Positions 47,030-57,445 of a stretch of DNA of 64,000 nt are shown here, in pieces (the first letter of the stretch is position 1; the number at the start of each line of letters is the position of its first letter). Source of the stretch: Tetragonia tetragonoides (Eukaryota; Streptophyta; Magnoliopsida; Caryophyllales; Aizoaceae); contig CM076149.1 in NCBI GenBank assembly GCA_038025085.1, positions 30,541,001 through 30,605,000 on the forward strand, written 5' to 3'. The position numbers and the translations under genes are program-made. The notes beneath the pieces were generated by a model. That model was not told the origin of the DNA, did no database searches, and saw only the letters and a list, made by a program, of their open reading frames with translations.

Positions 47030-48608
47030 ATTGCTCATAATTGATTCTAACTCACTATTTATGGCCTCTTGCCAAAAACTAGAGTCAACTGATCTCATGG
47101 CCTCGCCATAATTCCTAGGGTCATCTTCAATAATATACGCATGCACAAAAGTTTCATCTAGCACATCAATTTTAGCTAAGAAAGTAGTGACATAATCAGG
47201 GTCAAAACTTTTCTCAGTCCTAATTCATTTACCCCTTATAGGCTCTTGAACTTCTATACTAGATGATGCATTGGCATGTGAAGCTAATGAAGATGCAGCA
47301 GGTAAGACACGTTGTTCAATTAGTTTCATAGGAAATATATGCTCAAAAAATTCAGCATCACGAGACTCTTTAATAGCACCAAAACCAGAAGCATCTTTTA
47401 GAATAAATCTATATGCAGCACTATTATGAGCATAACCGTACCAATAAATATAGCATCAACAGTTTTGGGTCCAATCTTACTTCTTTGAAAATCAGGGATT
47501 CCAATTTTCGCAAGGCACCCCCACACTTTCAGGTAACTCAAGTTAGGTCCAAAACCTTTCCACAACTCATATGGAGTTTTCTCTGTGGGGAACATGATTA
47601 AGTACAACGCGAGCAGAAAGTAAAGGTTGCCCCCCACATGTTATTAGCCATACCCGAACTAATAAGCATTGCATTCATCATTTCTTAGAGGGTCCTATTT
47701 TTTCTCTTGGCAATGTCGTTTTGTTGAGGAGTATAAGGAGCTGTAATTTTATGAATTATCCCATTAGCCTCACCAAAAACTTTTAGAGGTGTTGAATCAT
47801 ATTCTCCACCTCTATCGGACCTAAGCCTTTTTATTTTACGATCTAGTTGATTTTCTACCTGGGATTTATAGATAAGAAATTTATCCTCAGCCTCGTCCTT
47901 AGAACTCAGCAAATACACATTGTTAAATCTAGAATAATCATAAACAAAAGTAATATAATACTTTTTACCACCTCTACTAACATGGCTAGGAAAATCACCA
48001 AGGTCACTATGCACAAGTTCAAGTAAAGTAGAAGTTCTAGTCACATTCTTATTGTAAGGCTTTTTGAGATGTTTAGCTTCTACGCATACTTCACATTTAT
48101 CAAAATCGGTATTGCTAAATGCAGGAATAAGACTAAATTGTTTTAGCCTTTTAATAGATGCCACGTTCACATGACCTAGTCTAGCATGCCATAATGAAAC
48201 AGACTCAACGATGTAAACAACTGAAGAGGTAGATGCTTTATTCTCGGTCACAACATCCAACACAAACAGCCCCCCGTTACGAAATCCCTTCACAACAAAT
48301 TCACCATTTCTGGTGAGTACAAGTTTGTCAGATTCAAAAGCTAACTTAATCCCAACTTTGTTCAACAATGATCCTGAAATTCAATTCTTACGAATATCGG
48401 GAACATGCAAAACATTAGTTAGAGCAATAGTTTTACCAGAAGTAAGCTTTAAAAGAACCTTCCATTTACCAACAACAGAAGTAGTGCTAGCGATACCCAT
48501 GAAAACTCACTCTCCTTCATCACCTTTGACATAATCCACGAACATGTCTCGGTTGGTATAGCAATGCCTTGTTGTTCCGGTGTCCAGGATCCATTCAACA
48601 GGATTACT
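47030..48608 (-). pseudogene. pol: Copia protease-integrase region, broken
   Basis: Reading in element direction from 48600: protease motif WILDTGTTRHCYTNRDMF, GAG-pre-integrase (SLWHARLGHVNVASIKRL, CEVCVEAKHLKKPY), then the integrase core with Asp in VHSDLGDFPS and in LRSDRGGEYD. The third catalytic position, normally Glu in the QQNGVAERKNRT motif, reads PQQNDIAKRKNRTL, so Lys stands in for Glu. A stop follows at once. Further on are KTPYELWKGFGPNLSYLKVW and GCLAKIG (47640-47400). The interval 47030-47400 is the degenerate linker to RT. Confidence 0.87.
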
Positions 48609-49535
48609 TAGGGCTATTCAAAAAAATCCGAACCCGAACCGAAAATTCGAAAACCCGATAATCCAATCCGAAATTGGATATCCAAAATTTTGGATATCCG
48701 AAAAGCGGGTATCAGAAATTTCGGATACGGGTTTGGATATCAATTTCGAAAAAAATCGAATATTTCGAATACCCGAGAATCCGAAACATGTAAAATTAAA
48801 TGTGGTAAATATCATTTATTATGTACGTAGCTCAATGGTTACAGCTCTTTTACTTACAAATTGTAGTCACAAGTTCAAGTCACAAGTCTCACAACGCCAC
48901 ACCACCTTTCCTTCTCATTTTGTTTCTTCAAAATTTCAATTATTGTGTCTTGAGTGTGTAACAGGCTGCCAGCAAACCATTTAGGCAATTACCCACTTAT
49001 TTTATTTATCTCACCCCACGTTCCAACCCTCAATAACTTCCTCTATATGTCCATCCACTCCAAACTTCAACTCAACCCCTCTTTTGCTTCCACGGCTCAC
49101 CCCACCGGCAAGTTTCCCTTCCACCCAATTCTCTCTCCTCTCTCTATCTCTCTCTCCTCTGTGTTCTCCATCTACCATCAGTTTTTTCTCCTCACCATCG
49201 TCAGCCAACAGTTTCAACATCGCCAGTAGGCGCCACCGCCACCCGTCACGGCGCCCCTGCGACCTCTTCTGCTTACATGTCTCCATCGTCTTTCAGATCG
49301 ACCCTACTTTCGACAGAGTATCACTGTTGCTACAGTATACAGATACACCAAAAAAGACCAAAATTGACCCCAAAAAAAAAGAAGGAAGGCTTTGATTTCA
49401 GATATTCGGATATTACTGGTATCCGATCCGAAATTTCGGATATCCGAAAGTCGGGTATCTAAAATTTTGGATACGGGATTCGAATAGTGAAATAAAGTAT
49501 CCGAAACTTTGGATACCCGGGTATGAACAACCCTA
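48609..49535. mobile_element. Non-autonomous hAT-like element, 927 bp, inside Copia gag-protease
   Basis: Ends are TAGGGCTATTCAAAA on the left and TAGGGTTGTTCATAC as the reverse complement of the right. The flanks ggattact (48601-48608) and gtattacc (49536-49543) agree at 6 of 8 bases. Both terminal regions are full of ggatatccgaaa-type motifs in inverted order. The core has a tRNA-promoter-like pair (tagctcaatggtt near 48830, aagttcaagtc near 48871) and a ctctctct leader-like stretch (49120-49160). The Copia frame reads SEISLVGNT up to one side and NPVEWILDTG from the other, so the insertion point is inside a once continuous codon series. Confidence 0.85.
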
Positions 49536-49543
49536 GTATTACC

Positions 49544-50100
49544 AACAAGGCTGATCTCGGACATCACGGCAACAATAACATCCTCGGTCAGGTTTGCTTG
49601 TGTTTTGTTCTCTTTGGGCTTGTTGACAGCAACAGCAGCAGCACTCCTACACTCCTTAGCGGGATGTCCATACTTACCATAATTGTAACAATTGCCCTTC
49701 AAAGGCTTCTTGAAGCTTTGGGGCTGATTCTTACCATGTAGTTGGTTTGGTCCTTTCCCTTTGGATCCCTGTTTTTTACCTGCAAAATTCTTTTGTTCAT
49801 CAAGGTTAGCAGTAGAGGAGGAATGTTCAGTTGTTTTTATTTTGGCTTGGATCCGGTTCTGTTCCTCGATCTTGATGTGGGACACAACCTCCTAGAGAGT
49901 AAAAGTTTTCTGTTTGTGCCTCATAGAATGAACATAATTCTCCCAAGATTTCAGCAATTTATCAAGTAAACAGTTAGCTTGAAAAACCTCACATATTTTC
50001 ATCCCTTCAGCAAGAATTTCAGTCACCAAATTTTCATACTCATGAACTTGATCCAGCATGGGCTTGCTATCAACTAACTCAAACTCAATCTCCATGAGTT
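49544..50100 (-). pseudogene. gag: Copia gag, C-terminal half
   Basis: In element direction: FELVDSKPMLDQVHEYENLV, LLDKLLKSWENYVHSMRHKQ, then a stop (TAG near 49892), SHIKIEEQNRIQAKIKTTE and a zinc-knuckle relic CYNYGKYGHPAKEC. In the knuckle the second Cys of the CCHC set is Tyr. Confidence 0.85.
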
Positions 50101-50111
50101 ACGAACATTTT

Positions 50112-51021
50112 GTACTCCAAAGGATCGTTCTCGAAAGAGAACCATCCAAGGAGAATTCTGTATATTGTGTGTCGTCCTTAAGGTCATGGTTTGATCGGCC
50201 ATGAATGTCCTGAGGTAAAGTATCTCCGAAGGATATACTCTACGGTAAAGTTATCTCCGATAGTACTTAAGGGGTATGATCACACTAGACTTCTGTTTTG
50301 TGTATTGTGGCCAAGTTTTGTGGGGGAAGACATTCCCGTAAGTAGTATACACATGGTAAAGCATCTCCATGGTGGTTATACTACCTTGTTCACTTTTCCC
50401 AATGCCATAATAAAAGAAACGGATTATCGGAGTACGAAGTCTGATTGAGGATTGGATTTTGAGAAGTTATCTGTTATCAGTGAAATTTGTTGGTTGAAAA
50501 GCTTTCGTTTTCAAAAGATGGTTTTCTGTTTTCAAACAAAAGTGCTCGTTTTCATAAATGTTTTTAAGAAAAGAGTTTTACTATGAGGTGCGAAATGGTT
50601 CCTAAGGTAGGTGTACTTAGGAATTGCTTTTTACATGGTAGAGTGGTGTTACTCAGCATTTGTTCTCTCCGTTTATGGGGAGGGCAGTGTGTGCTCTCGG
50701 TTTATTTTTGCAGGTTTTGTCTTTTGGGAAATAGGGCTTAAGTGAGAGAACGCCTCGTGTATATAGTTGTCATTTATTTTCAGTAGGAAGCTTTTGTAAG
50801 CGTGTCTGTAAAACATTTATGATTCAATTAATAAAGATCCATTGTTTGTTCTAAATAGATCATTAGTATCACTGTCAGTTAATGATTATTTTATTGTTTA
50901 GCCTTGTATTTTCTCCGGGCCGGAGAAAATACGGCGGTAACAAACCCAAATTAAGGTTTGAGGTGCTTCCGCTGAGGATGGATTCTGCCTTAATCAGGCT
51001 CTGAAAATTTGGGTTGTTACA
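50112..51021 (-). repeat. Partial LTR of an unrelated retrotransposon inside Copia gag
   Basis: On the minus strand it opens TGTAACAACCCAAATTTTCA, the usual start of a Gypsy-type LTR, and has a TATA-like tatatacacgagg near 50757. No 5-bp duplication is seen, and about 80 codons of gag expected between DKMEFFLRQ and EFELVDSK are missing. So this is an LTR fragment joined by deletion, not a clean solo LTR. The left boundary is approximate. Confidence 0.65.
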
Positions 51022-51303
51022 CTGTCTCAAGAAAAATTCCATCTTATCAGACCACATATTATAATTGTTCCCATCAAACGGATCTAATTTAGACATATCA
51101 GGAACGAAAAAATTTGGGAACATAGGGGTTGTACCAGCAGTTATCATACTTGCACTCACATAAGGCACATCAGAGTTATTATGAACTAAAGTGGATGGTA
51201 TAACAATAGAAGGAGTAGGGGTCACAATAGGCACAATTTCGTTCACAAAAACATCACCAACATTTTCGTTCACATTAACATTACCAACAGTTCCGTCACT
51301 AGC
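51022..51303 (-). pseudogene. gag: Copia gag, N-terminal part
   Basis: ATG at 51303 opens MASDGTVGNVNVNENVGDVF and runs to LDPFDGNNYNMWSDKMEFFL and RQ, the conserved F.G.NY..W motif of Copia Gag. It ends at the partial LTR. Confidence 0.85.
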
Positions 51304-51336
51304 CATGATAAAAAAAATAAAATTTCGACTTTAGAA

Positions 51337-51995
51337 TGTTATAAACAAGGCTTATAAAATGGAACAACTTACCTGTAACAGAAGGTCTTGGCGTGATGAA
51401 TCACTGCCCTAAAGTCGAATTTGCCCCCAGACGTGCATTAGGGAATTCCGCCAACCGACCTCCAGGAATACACGACAACCAAAGCTCCGGTGTTCTACGG
51501 TGCAATGGCTTTGAGAGAAAAGTGAACTACTGCCAAGTGAAGAGAATAGGAGAGGATCGGTATTTTTGTGTGTATCCAAAAAAGCTGGAGGTTTTAGTTC
51601 TTTTATAGGAGATTTAGAATCAGTAACCGAAATCAAGGACTAATTTGTGGGCTGAAATCGTGGGATATTATTATGAGAATAATAATATAACGGTTACAGA
51701 ATCTTGAACCTGAACGAACTCAAAATGGTCGGAAAAATATTGAGCCGAGAATAAAAAAGGCCCAACCCAACCTACGCCTGGCCCCCCCGACGGCGGCGCC
51801 GCGCGTGTGGGGAGAGTCTTCCCTTGACTCCTAGTTCTAAGATTAGAAGTACACAATCATATATAAATGCTCTTCTCTTTCCTTTTCTCTACCAATGTGG
51901 GACTATGAGTTTTATGAACAAGAACAAGGCTTTTGTGGGGCTTTACTTTGAAGCATAACAAACTTGATGAAGCATATCAAGCTTCATTTCCAACA
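51337..51995 (-). repeat. Upstream (5') LTR of the Copia element, 659 bp
   Basis: In element direction it begins TGTTGGAAATGAAGCTTGAT and ends CTTGTTTATAACA. A TATA-like ttatatatg near 51860 fits a promoter in element direction. Confidence 0.92.
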
Positions 51996-52249
51996 CTATT
52001 TCTATACATGATTACATGTTGGTATTTTCTAGTAATATGATAGCTAGTACTATGTCCAATTGATCTAAACCACTCTTAAGCATACATCATCACCTACTTG
52101 CTTTACTGTAATCATCAATTAAACTATAAGCAATACTGTTTCTAAGGGTAGGCCTGGAGGGCGGCCGTCTAGGGCCCAGAGTCGAAAGGGGCCCAGAAAC
52201 AAAATGAAACTATTAGTTATATAATAAATAGTGTGACTACTTAGCATAA

Positions 52250-52392
52250 CTAATGTCTTGGTTTAGTGGTTTGCATGGAAAGCGTGAAACTCTTTTCATT
52301 GTCATGACCTGAGTTCGAGGCATGTTAGGACCTTCTTTGAGCTTCTTTTTATTTCTTAATCCCACCCTCATTTTTTTATTTTTTTTTTGGCA
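52250..52392 (+). mobile_element. SINE-like unit
   Basis: Box A-like tggtttagtggtt (~52259-52271) and box B-like gagttcgaggc (~52311-52321) precede a T-rich end (52371-52388). This is a weak but consistent Pol III layout. Confidence 0.45.
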
Positions 52393-52496
52393 ACTGGAAA
52401 ATATATACAATAAAAGTTACTTATTGTTGCTAAGGCTTTCAAAGCCAGAGCAAGACAGACCTGACATAGAAAACTTAAATTTCTTCCTAAATCTAC

Positions 52497-53893
52497 CTAG
52501 AAGACTATCTCCGGGAATAATCTTGCGCTTGATTTGCTACGATTCCTGCAAAACCATGACTTGATAAGATAATAAGTATGATTACCTTTACTCGCATAAT
52601 TCTTCAAGGCTTTGAAAGGCAGGGATCTAGGACGACTGATGCGTGAACGGGCAAGATGGATAAGAGGCTTGCGTTGAAACTTTAACCCATTTGAATATCG
52701 GGGCTTCGCTTTTGATGCAAAGATGAAAGAGGTGGCCAAAGTCTTATGTTCCAGCTTTGAATTGGTGGAGGTAATGGGGACAACGTCATTTTCCACAGCA
52801 ACCTCCGCATTGATGAACCCAACCTTCTCCACAGAGGTGGAAATCTCGTAGGCAATCTTGTTAATATCCACCACTGTCTCCGCAATGGTGGACTCACCCT
52901 CCTCCACATTAGTGCTTATAGGTAAACTGATACATGTGGAGTCAATAGAAGAGACACCCATATCAACATGGGTAACATTACTTAAAGTCCTATGGACTCG
53001 AACCCTCATCAATGCCAAAGAGGATGGCCGGTAAAAATTGACTTCCTGCCCATCTATAACCTTTTGATATACAATTGGGGGGATCTTAAGAGTTTTGGTC
53101 CTTTTCTTGTTAGAAAACTTGAGAAGGGTCTCCTTACAACCCACCTTCGAATCATCACTAGAAGAACACTCTGAACAAGCATCTTGAATAACATCATCCT
53201 TAAGCTCATTACTTTGACATTCACTCCAAGAATCACTACTACATTTCTTAGCCTGAGTAGAAGCAGCGGTATGCATAGACGAATCAACATTAAGTTGACT
53301 TTCAGGGAGAACCCTTTTCCCTTTTCTATCAGAATCCAACTCAATTGTATTATTAGGATTCCTTTTCCCATTTGATGCCAATTTTAACAAAGCATTAACA
53401 TTTTCCAATTCTCTAACAATATCACTGTTATATGGACTAATGGAAACAGCTTTACTAAGATCATAAAGAGCACCCCTAAGATCATGAACCTTCATCAAAG
53501 CTAAAGCCCTTCTATACAATGCCTTAACATTAATGGGATCGAAATTTAACACCAAGGAACACAAGGCAGAGGCTTTCTTAAAATCAAGAGCTTAAGCATG
53601 CATGCAGCAAGGTTAAGATTTAAGGATAAAGCCAAATCCTTAAAAACCAATTCACCATCTCCAGTAAATGAAGTACAAAAGCACAGAAATTTAAGGCCCT
53701 TTTCATAATTCATAGATGCCAAATCAAATTTCCCCTCTTTGAAATTGATATTTCCCTCATCCTTCAGATTAAAAACAATGGGAAGGATCTGCTCAGGGCC
53801 TTCCAAATTTGAGATAAAATTGAAAATGTCCTCATCATAATTATCATTAAGAAAATCCCACATAAGAGTAGAACGTAGAGAATCGCAAGCCAT
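52497..53893 (-). pseudogene. TPR co-chaperone-like gene, single exon, one frameshift
   Basis: Two overlapping frames form one protein of about 465 residues from ATG 53893 (MACDSLRSTLMWDFLND) to TAG 52497-52499, with a 1-nt shift near 53585. The N-terminal half has about three TPR units: NLKDEGNINFKEGKFDLASM (residues ~42-61), LALSLNLNLAACMLK, then FDPINVKALYRRALALMKVH and GALYDLSKAVSISPYNSDIV. The residues of the Hsp70/Hsp90 'carboxylate clamp' (Lys44, Asn48, the Asn of LNLAAC, Lys and Arg of VKALYRR) are all present. The C-terminal half is Ser/Lys/Glu-rich and resembles nothing I know; it ends in a basic Arg/Ser/Lys segment. There are no introns, which fits a retrocopy or captured cDNA. No peptidyl-prolyl isomerase domain is visible. 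If the frameshift is an assembly error, this could be a live gene. Confidence 0.7.
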
Positions 53894-54373
53894 ATTATTC
53901 AAATCACAGTCATCCCAAAAATAGTAAATCCTCAAGCTAAACCCAGAGAACGAACACAAACACAAGCCAAATTAAAAGTAGAAAAGAGAGTGAAATGAAC
54001 CTTGATTAAGAACGACCTCAGATCGTGGAAGAACCACGGGAAACGCCACACAAGTTTATTTATAACTCCAGAGTAGAGAGAAGTTGTTGCATGTGTAGGA
54101 AAGAGGCCCCAAAAAGGAAATCAAGGCTCAGAGAGTTGTAGACGGGGCTCGTCGGCAGCCGATGATGGGTTCCGATTTCTTTTGGATCGACTGCCGGCGA
54201 GCGGAATTGGAAATGGTCGGCGGTTTTCTATGGGCAGGGTAGAGAGAGAAAGTTCATTGTGGTGTCACTATATAGTGTTTTGTTAACTACTATTTTAGTG
54301 CGTTTAACACATCTCCCACCCTTATTTTGTTTCCATGTTTGTTCTAATTCTAACCTCAGCATCATTTTGTTTC

Positions 54374-55194
54374 GGAACTGCTCAACGTAAATCTCAAATT
54401 ACTAAACGCAAATATTTTAAACACATAACTTCCCAAAATACCCTTTTTACTTTGAAATGCAAATTCCTCTTCTCGTTGTTTTTCTCTCAAATCTCTCTCT
54501 TTCATTCTACTCATTATTAAGGACAAAAAACAAATCACCATGAGTAATAATTTTGATGAATAATTCAATCAGATCATGATGAATGATTGTATTCCAATAT
54601 CCATTAGTATTAGAATTGAAACTATTTTTTAATTATTCACTGTCTAGGGTTTACAGGAGGTGGGTAGAGTGGCGGCTGAGTGGTGGATTATTCGGTGGTT
54701 TGGTGGTTGTGGCTGGGTGGGTTGTGGTTGCAGGTGGCTGGATGAGTGGTGGACTGTTTGGTGGTTGGGGCTGGTTGTGGCTGAATGACGAGAGGTTGGT
54801 GAAGAGAGAGAAAGAGAGCGTTGGAGGCCTCGTTTACGGCGGAATCTAAACCCCACACTTGCGCTATCTGGCCTCCCCCCACGGCCCCATCAACGCCGTC
54901 AGCCGGCTTCCCCCGGTTGCAGTCCACGTTCTCGCCGGAATCCCACGTTCCCTACCCCTTCATCCCTCTCTCCTCCCACTGGCCGAGTTCCCCCACCCAA
55001 ACCCGAAGCCTACCACCACCCTGCCGGCGTGCGGCACCCCGACTAAACTATGGAGGTTTTATGCCTGGTTCACAGAGAGAGGAAGGGGACAAAGAAAGGG
55101 GGAAGAGAGAGAAACGTGGGTGAAATTTGTTAGAGGTAATTGTGGAAAAACTTATTTACGTTTAGTAATTTGCGATTTACGTTAAGCAATCCCC
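54374..55194. mobile_element. MULE-like element, 821 bp, with a GC-rich (captured?) core
   Basis: Flanks are TTTTGTTTC (54365-54373) and TTTTGTTTT (55195-55203), 8 of 9 matching. Terminal inverted repeats of ~45 bp start ggaactgctcaacgtaaatc on the left and ggggattgcttaacgtaaat as reverse complement of the right, and continue with caaattactaaacg in both. The core has a G/T-rich ggtggttgtggctggg half and a C-rich half (54850-55030, ccgccg, cccccggttgc) with frames of ~100 codons in two phases. Base composition is unlike the flanks, as in Pack-MULEs that hold gene pieces. No known domain was seen. Confidence 0.82.
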
Positions 55195-55841
55195 TTTTGT
55201 TTTCTTTTTGTAAACATGTGCATGTATTACCCTTAACAAGAAGGTAGAAAAAATAAATAAGCTACACTTACCAAGTATGCTAACTTTAAATTACATTACA
55301 TACATCACATAGTAATCCAATATCATGTGCTAGAAATAACCGATAGGAATTTACGTGATAGAAATAACAGACTTGAGGTTGAATAACTAATTTTTTTTAT
55401 TTATTTTTTATCATTGTTTTAGAAAAAGTTTTGAAAACATTCTAAAATGAATGAAATATTGTAATTATATAATTTTTCATGTACAAGGTTTGCTATTGTA
55501 TACAATTTTGATTGTGGTATTAATACGAATACTTATATTTACAAATGAACCAAATGAGACCTAGAAGAGATGTATTCTGAGTCTTGACCATAAGATATTC
55601 TTATTTCGTTTGATGCTTTTATTTTATAGGGTGAAAAATAATTTGGCGTGAAATAATTTATGAGAATATCTTTAAGCAAACAGAGTTAAACATGTCATTA
55701 TTACCGCTTATACTTTTTTGACCATTTTTTTGGGGAGGGGAGATGGTGAAACAAAATCATCATTGAAATAACTAATTAGGGGCCCTTAATTTGGTTTTGT
55801 CCTAGAGCCTCTAAAATGTCAGGAACGACCCTGACTATAAG

Positions 55842-57042
55842 CTATGTTACATGTCAGACGTTCAACACTTGATTTTCGGCCAAAAACATGGAAAAAGTTT
55901 AAAATATTGTCGAGTCCGACACTTTGATATGTATCCATGTTTGACACTTGTAGCAGACTCCATGTAACATAGACTATTAGCCACTCTTAAGCGAGATGAG
56001 ATCCCCTCCAATTACTTTGGTGTATTAACTTACAACAAATAAAATCTTTTTTTTTTGTTTGTTTTTTTTATTTTCGTCCAACTAGTTTGTTTTTTTTTGT
56101 TTTTTTTTTTTTTTTTTTTTTTTTTTTTGAGGTTTGGTCTTTGTATTGTGAGTTGCTACTTGCTACACCAAATCAGATCTCATATCCTTCTCTACATAGA
56201 TCACCACCTTAAACTAATTAATATTTATATTCATCCCATTCCAGGATGCTCAATAACATATATTCGTAGTTAATTTAATACATATCGAATAACGTTTAGA
56301 CGGAAATGACATTCCTCATACATGAATCTTATATATATACCGTTACTAGCTAGGGTAAAAAGATCGGTGTCCTCCAATCATGCTACTTGGCAATGAATGC
56401 TTTACTATGGTAATATTTTATTGAACAACTTGTGAGGCTAATTGTAAAACTAGCCGAATAAGCAATAATGATTGTTTGTTTAATTTTTGTCTATGCAACT
56501 TCCAAATGATTATAGGACTTCGTAACACAATGGCAGGGGGTTCTTATAATCCGAAAATAGAGAATTTTTCTTTCAAGAAGAAAGTACATGGTTTGACTAT
56601 TAGAGATGTTATGATCAATGGATAAAATCAACGTCACATCATTTCAACAAAAGATAGTATATGTTGGCAAGTAGTTTTTCCTTCTCCCCCCCCCCTCCCC
56701 CAATTCCATGAGCTTGTTGGGGATTACATTGTATGAATGATTAAATCACTGAGGCTCTATTTGATTTATTTGGAAAAAATTAAACTGAACTGAATTGTTT
56801 TTCTTAACCATTTAAAATTCATTTAAATATATTTAATATTGGACTCATTTGAAAGTATGCTTTGAGATCTTTCCAATTACATAGTTATCATCATTAATTT
56901 ATTTTGGAATAAAAAGTTATCTGAGTGATAAAGTTACGCATGAACGAAACTGAACTGGATTGTATTTAAGTAAAATTAAGTTGAATCAAACAGAGCCTAA
57001 GTATATCATAGTTGATGCTAACCTATTTTTAGTTTAAAATTT
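55842..57042. other. Intergenic DNA; poly(T) tracts
   Basis: Long T-runs occur at 56048-56070 and 56089-56128, and a C-run at ~56688-56700. A 72-codon frame here is only poly-Phe from the T-run. No gene seen. Confidence 0.5.
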
Positions 57043-57050
57043 ATAAAAAA

Positions 57051-57437
57051 AGGATTTTTTTTTGGCGTAGAAACACCTTATAAAATGGTGACTTTGCAAA
57101 GTTACACCTATTAAAATATTTCTTGTACAGAAACACCTATTAAAATTTAAACCACTCACTTTAACCACCTACCAATATTTTTCGGCCAAAAATAATTTTT
57201 AGCTTCCCGTTTTACCCTTGCCTTACTAATTGATTTTCCCCACGTTTTTCTGGGAAAAGCAATTAGTCAGGCAAGGGTAAAACGGGAAGTGAAAAAATAT
57301 TTTTGGCCGGAAAATATTGGTAGGTGGTTAAAATGAGTAGTTTAAATTTAAATATGTGTTTCTGTACAAGAAGTATTTTAATAGGTGTTACTTCACAAAG
57401 TCAACATTTTATAAGGTGTTTCTATGCAAAAAATCCT
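57051..57437. mobile_element. Fold-back MITE, 387 bp
   Basis: Two arms of about 185 bp are near-perfect inverted copies. The left begins aggattttttttttggcgta; the right, as reverse complement, begins aggattttttgcatagaaac, and both continue with aacaccttataaaatg. They meet at a short loop near 57240. The flanks both read ATAAAAAA (57043-57050 and 57438-57445). The RNA would fold into a long hairpin. Confidence 0.88.
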
Positions 57438-57445
57438 ATAAAAAA

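Larger units (their letters stand above)
43712..51995 (-). mobile_element. Ty1/Copia LTR retrotransposon, minus strand, with nested inserts
   Basis: Two related LTRs (51995-51337 upstream, 44398-43712 downstream in element direction) with TGTTGG...AACA ends enclose gag, protease, integrase, RT and RNase H in Copia order. Flanks CTAGT (43707-43711) and CTATT (51996-52000) differ at one base of a 5-bp duplication. Inside are two hAT-like elements (46310-47017, 48609-49535) and a partial LTR of another element (~50112-51021). No clear tRNA-Met primer site follows the upstream LTR. A purine tract (GTGAGGGAT) precedes the downstream LTR. All frames are broken. Confidence 0.92.
52131..55833. mobile_element. 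Candidate gene-carrying hAT-like element, 3.7 kb
   Basis: ACTATAAG stands at 52123-52130 and 55834-55841. The right end, as reverse complement, is CAGGGTCGTTCCTGACATTT and carries ggggcccctaatt behind it. The left shows aagggtaggcctggagg and two gggccc motifs, but 13 bases (CAATACTGTTTCT) separate it from the duplication, so the left tip is altered. Terminal CAGGG with nearby GGGGCCC is a pattern of hAT relatives in plants. Inside lie a SINE-like unit, a TPR gene copy and a MULE-like element. The boundary is good but not certain. Confidence 0.55.

Noticed and set aside
49084..49395. 103-codon plus ORF (LSLSPLCSPS...) in the hAT-like element
   Set aside because: Low-complexity Ser/Leu/Pro from a CT-rich stretch, with no homology I can recognise.
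56055..56273. 72-codon ORF with a long Phe run
   Set aside because: It is produced by poly(T) and shows no other feature of a gene.
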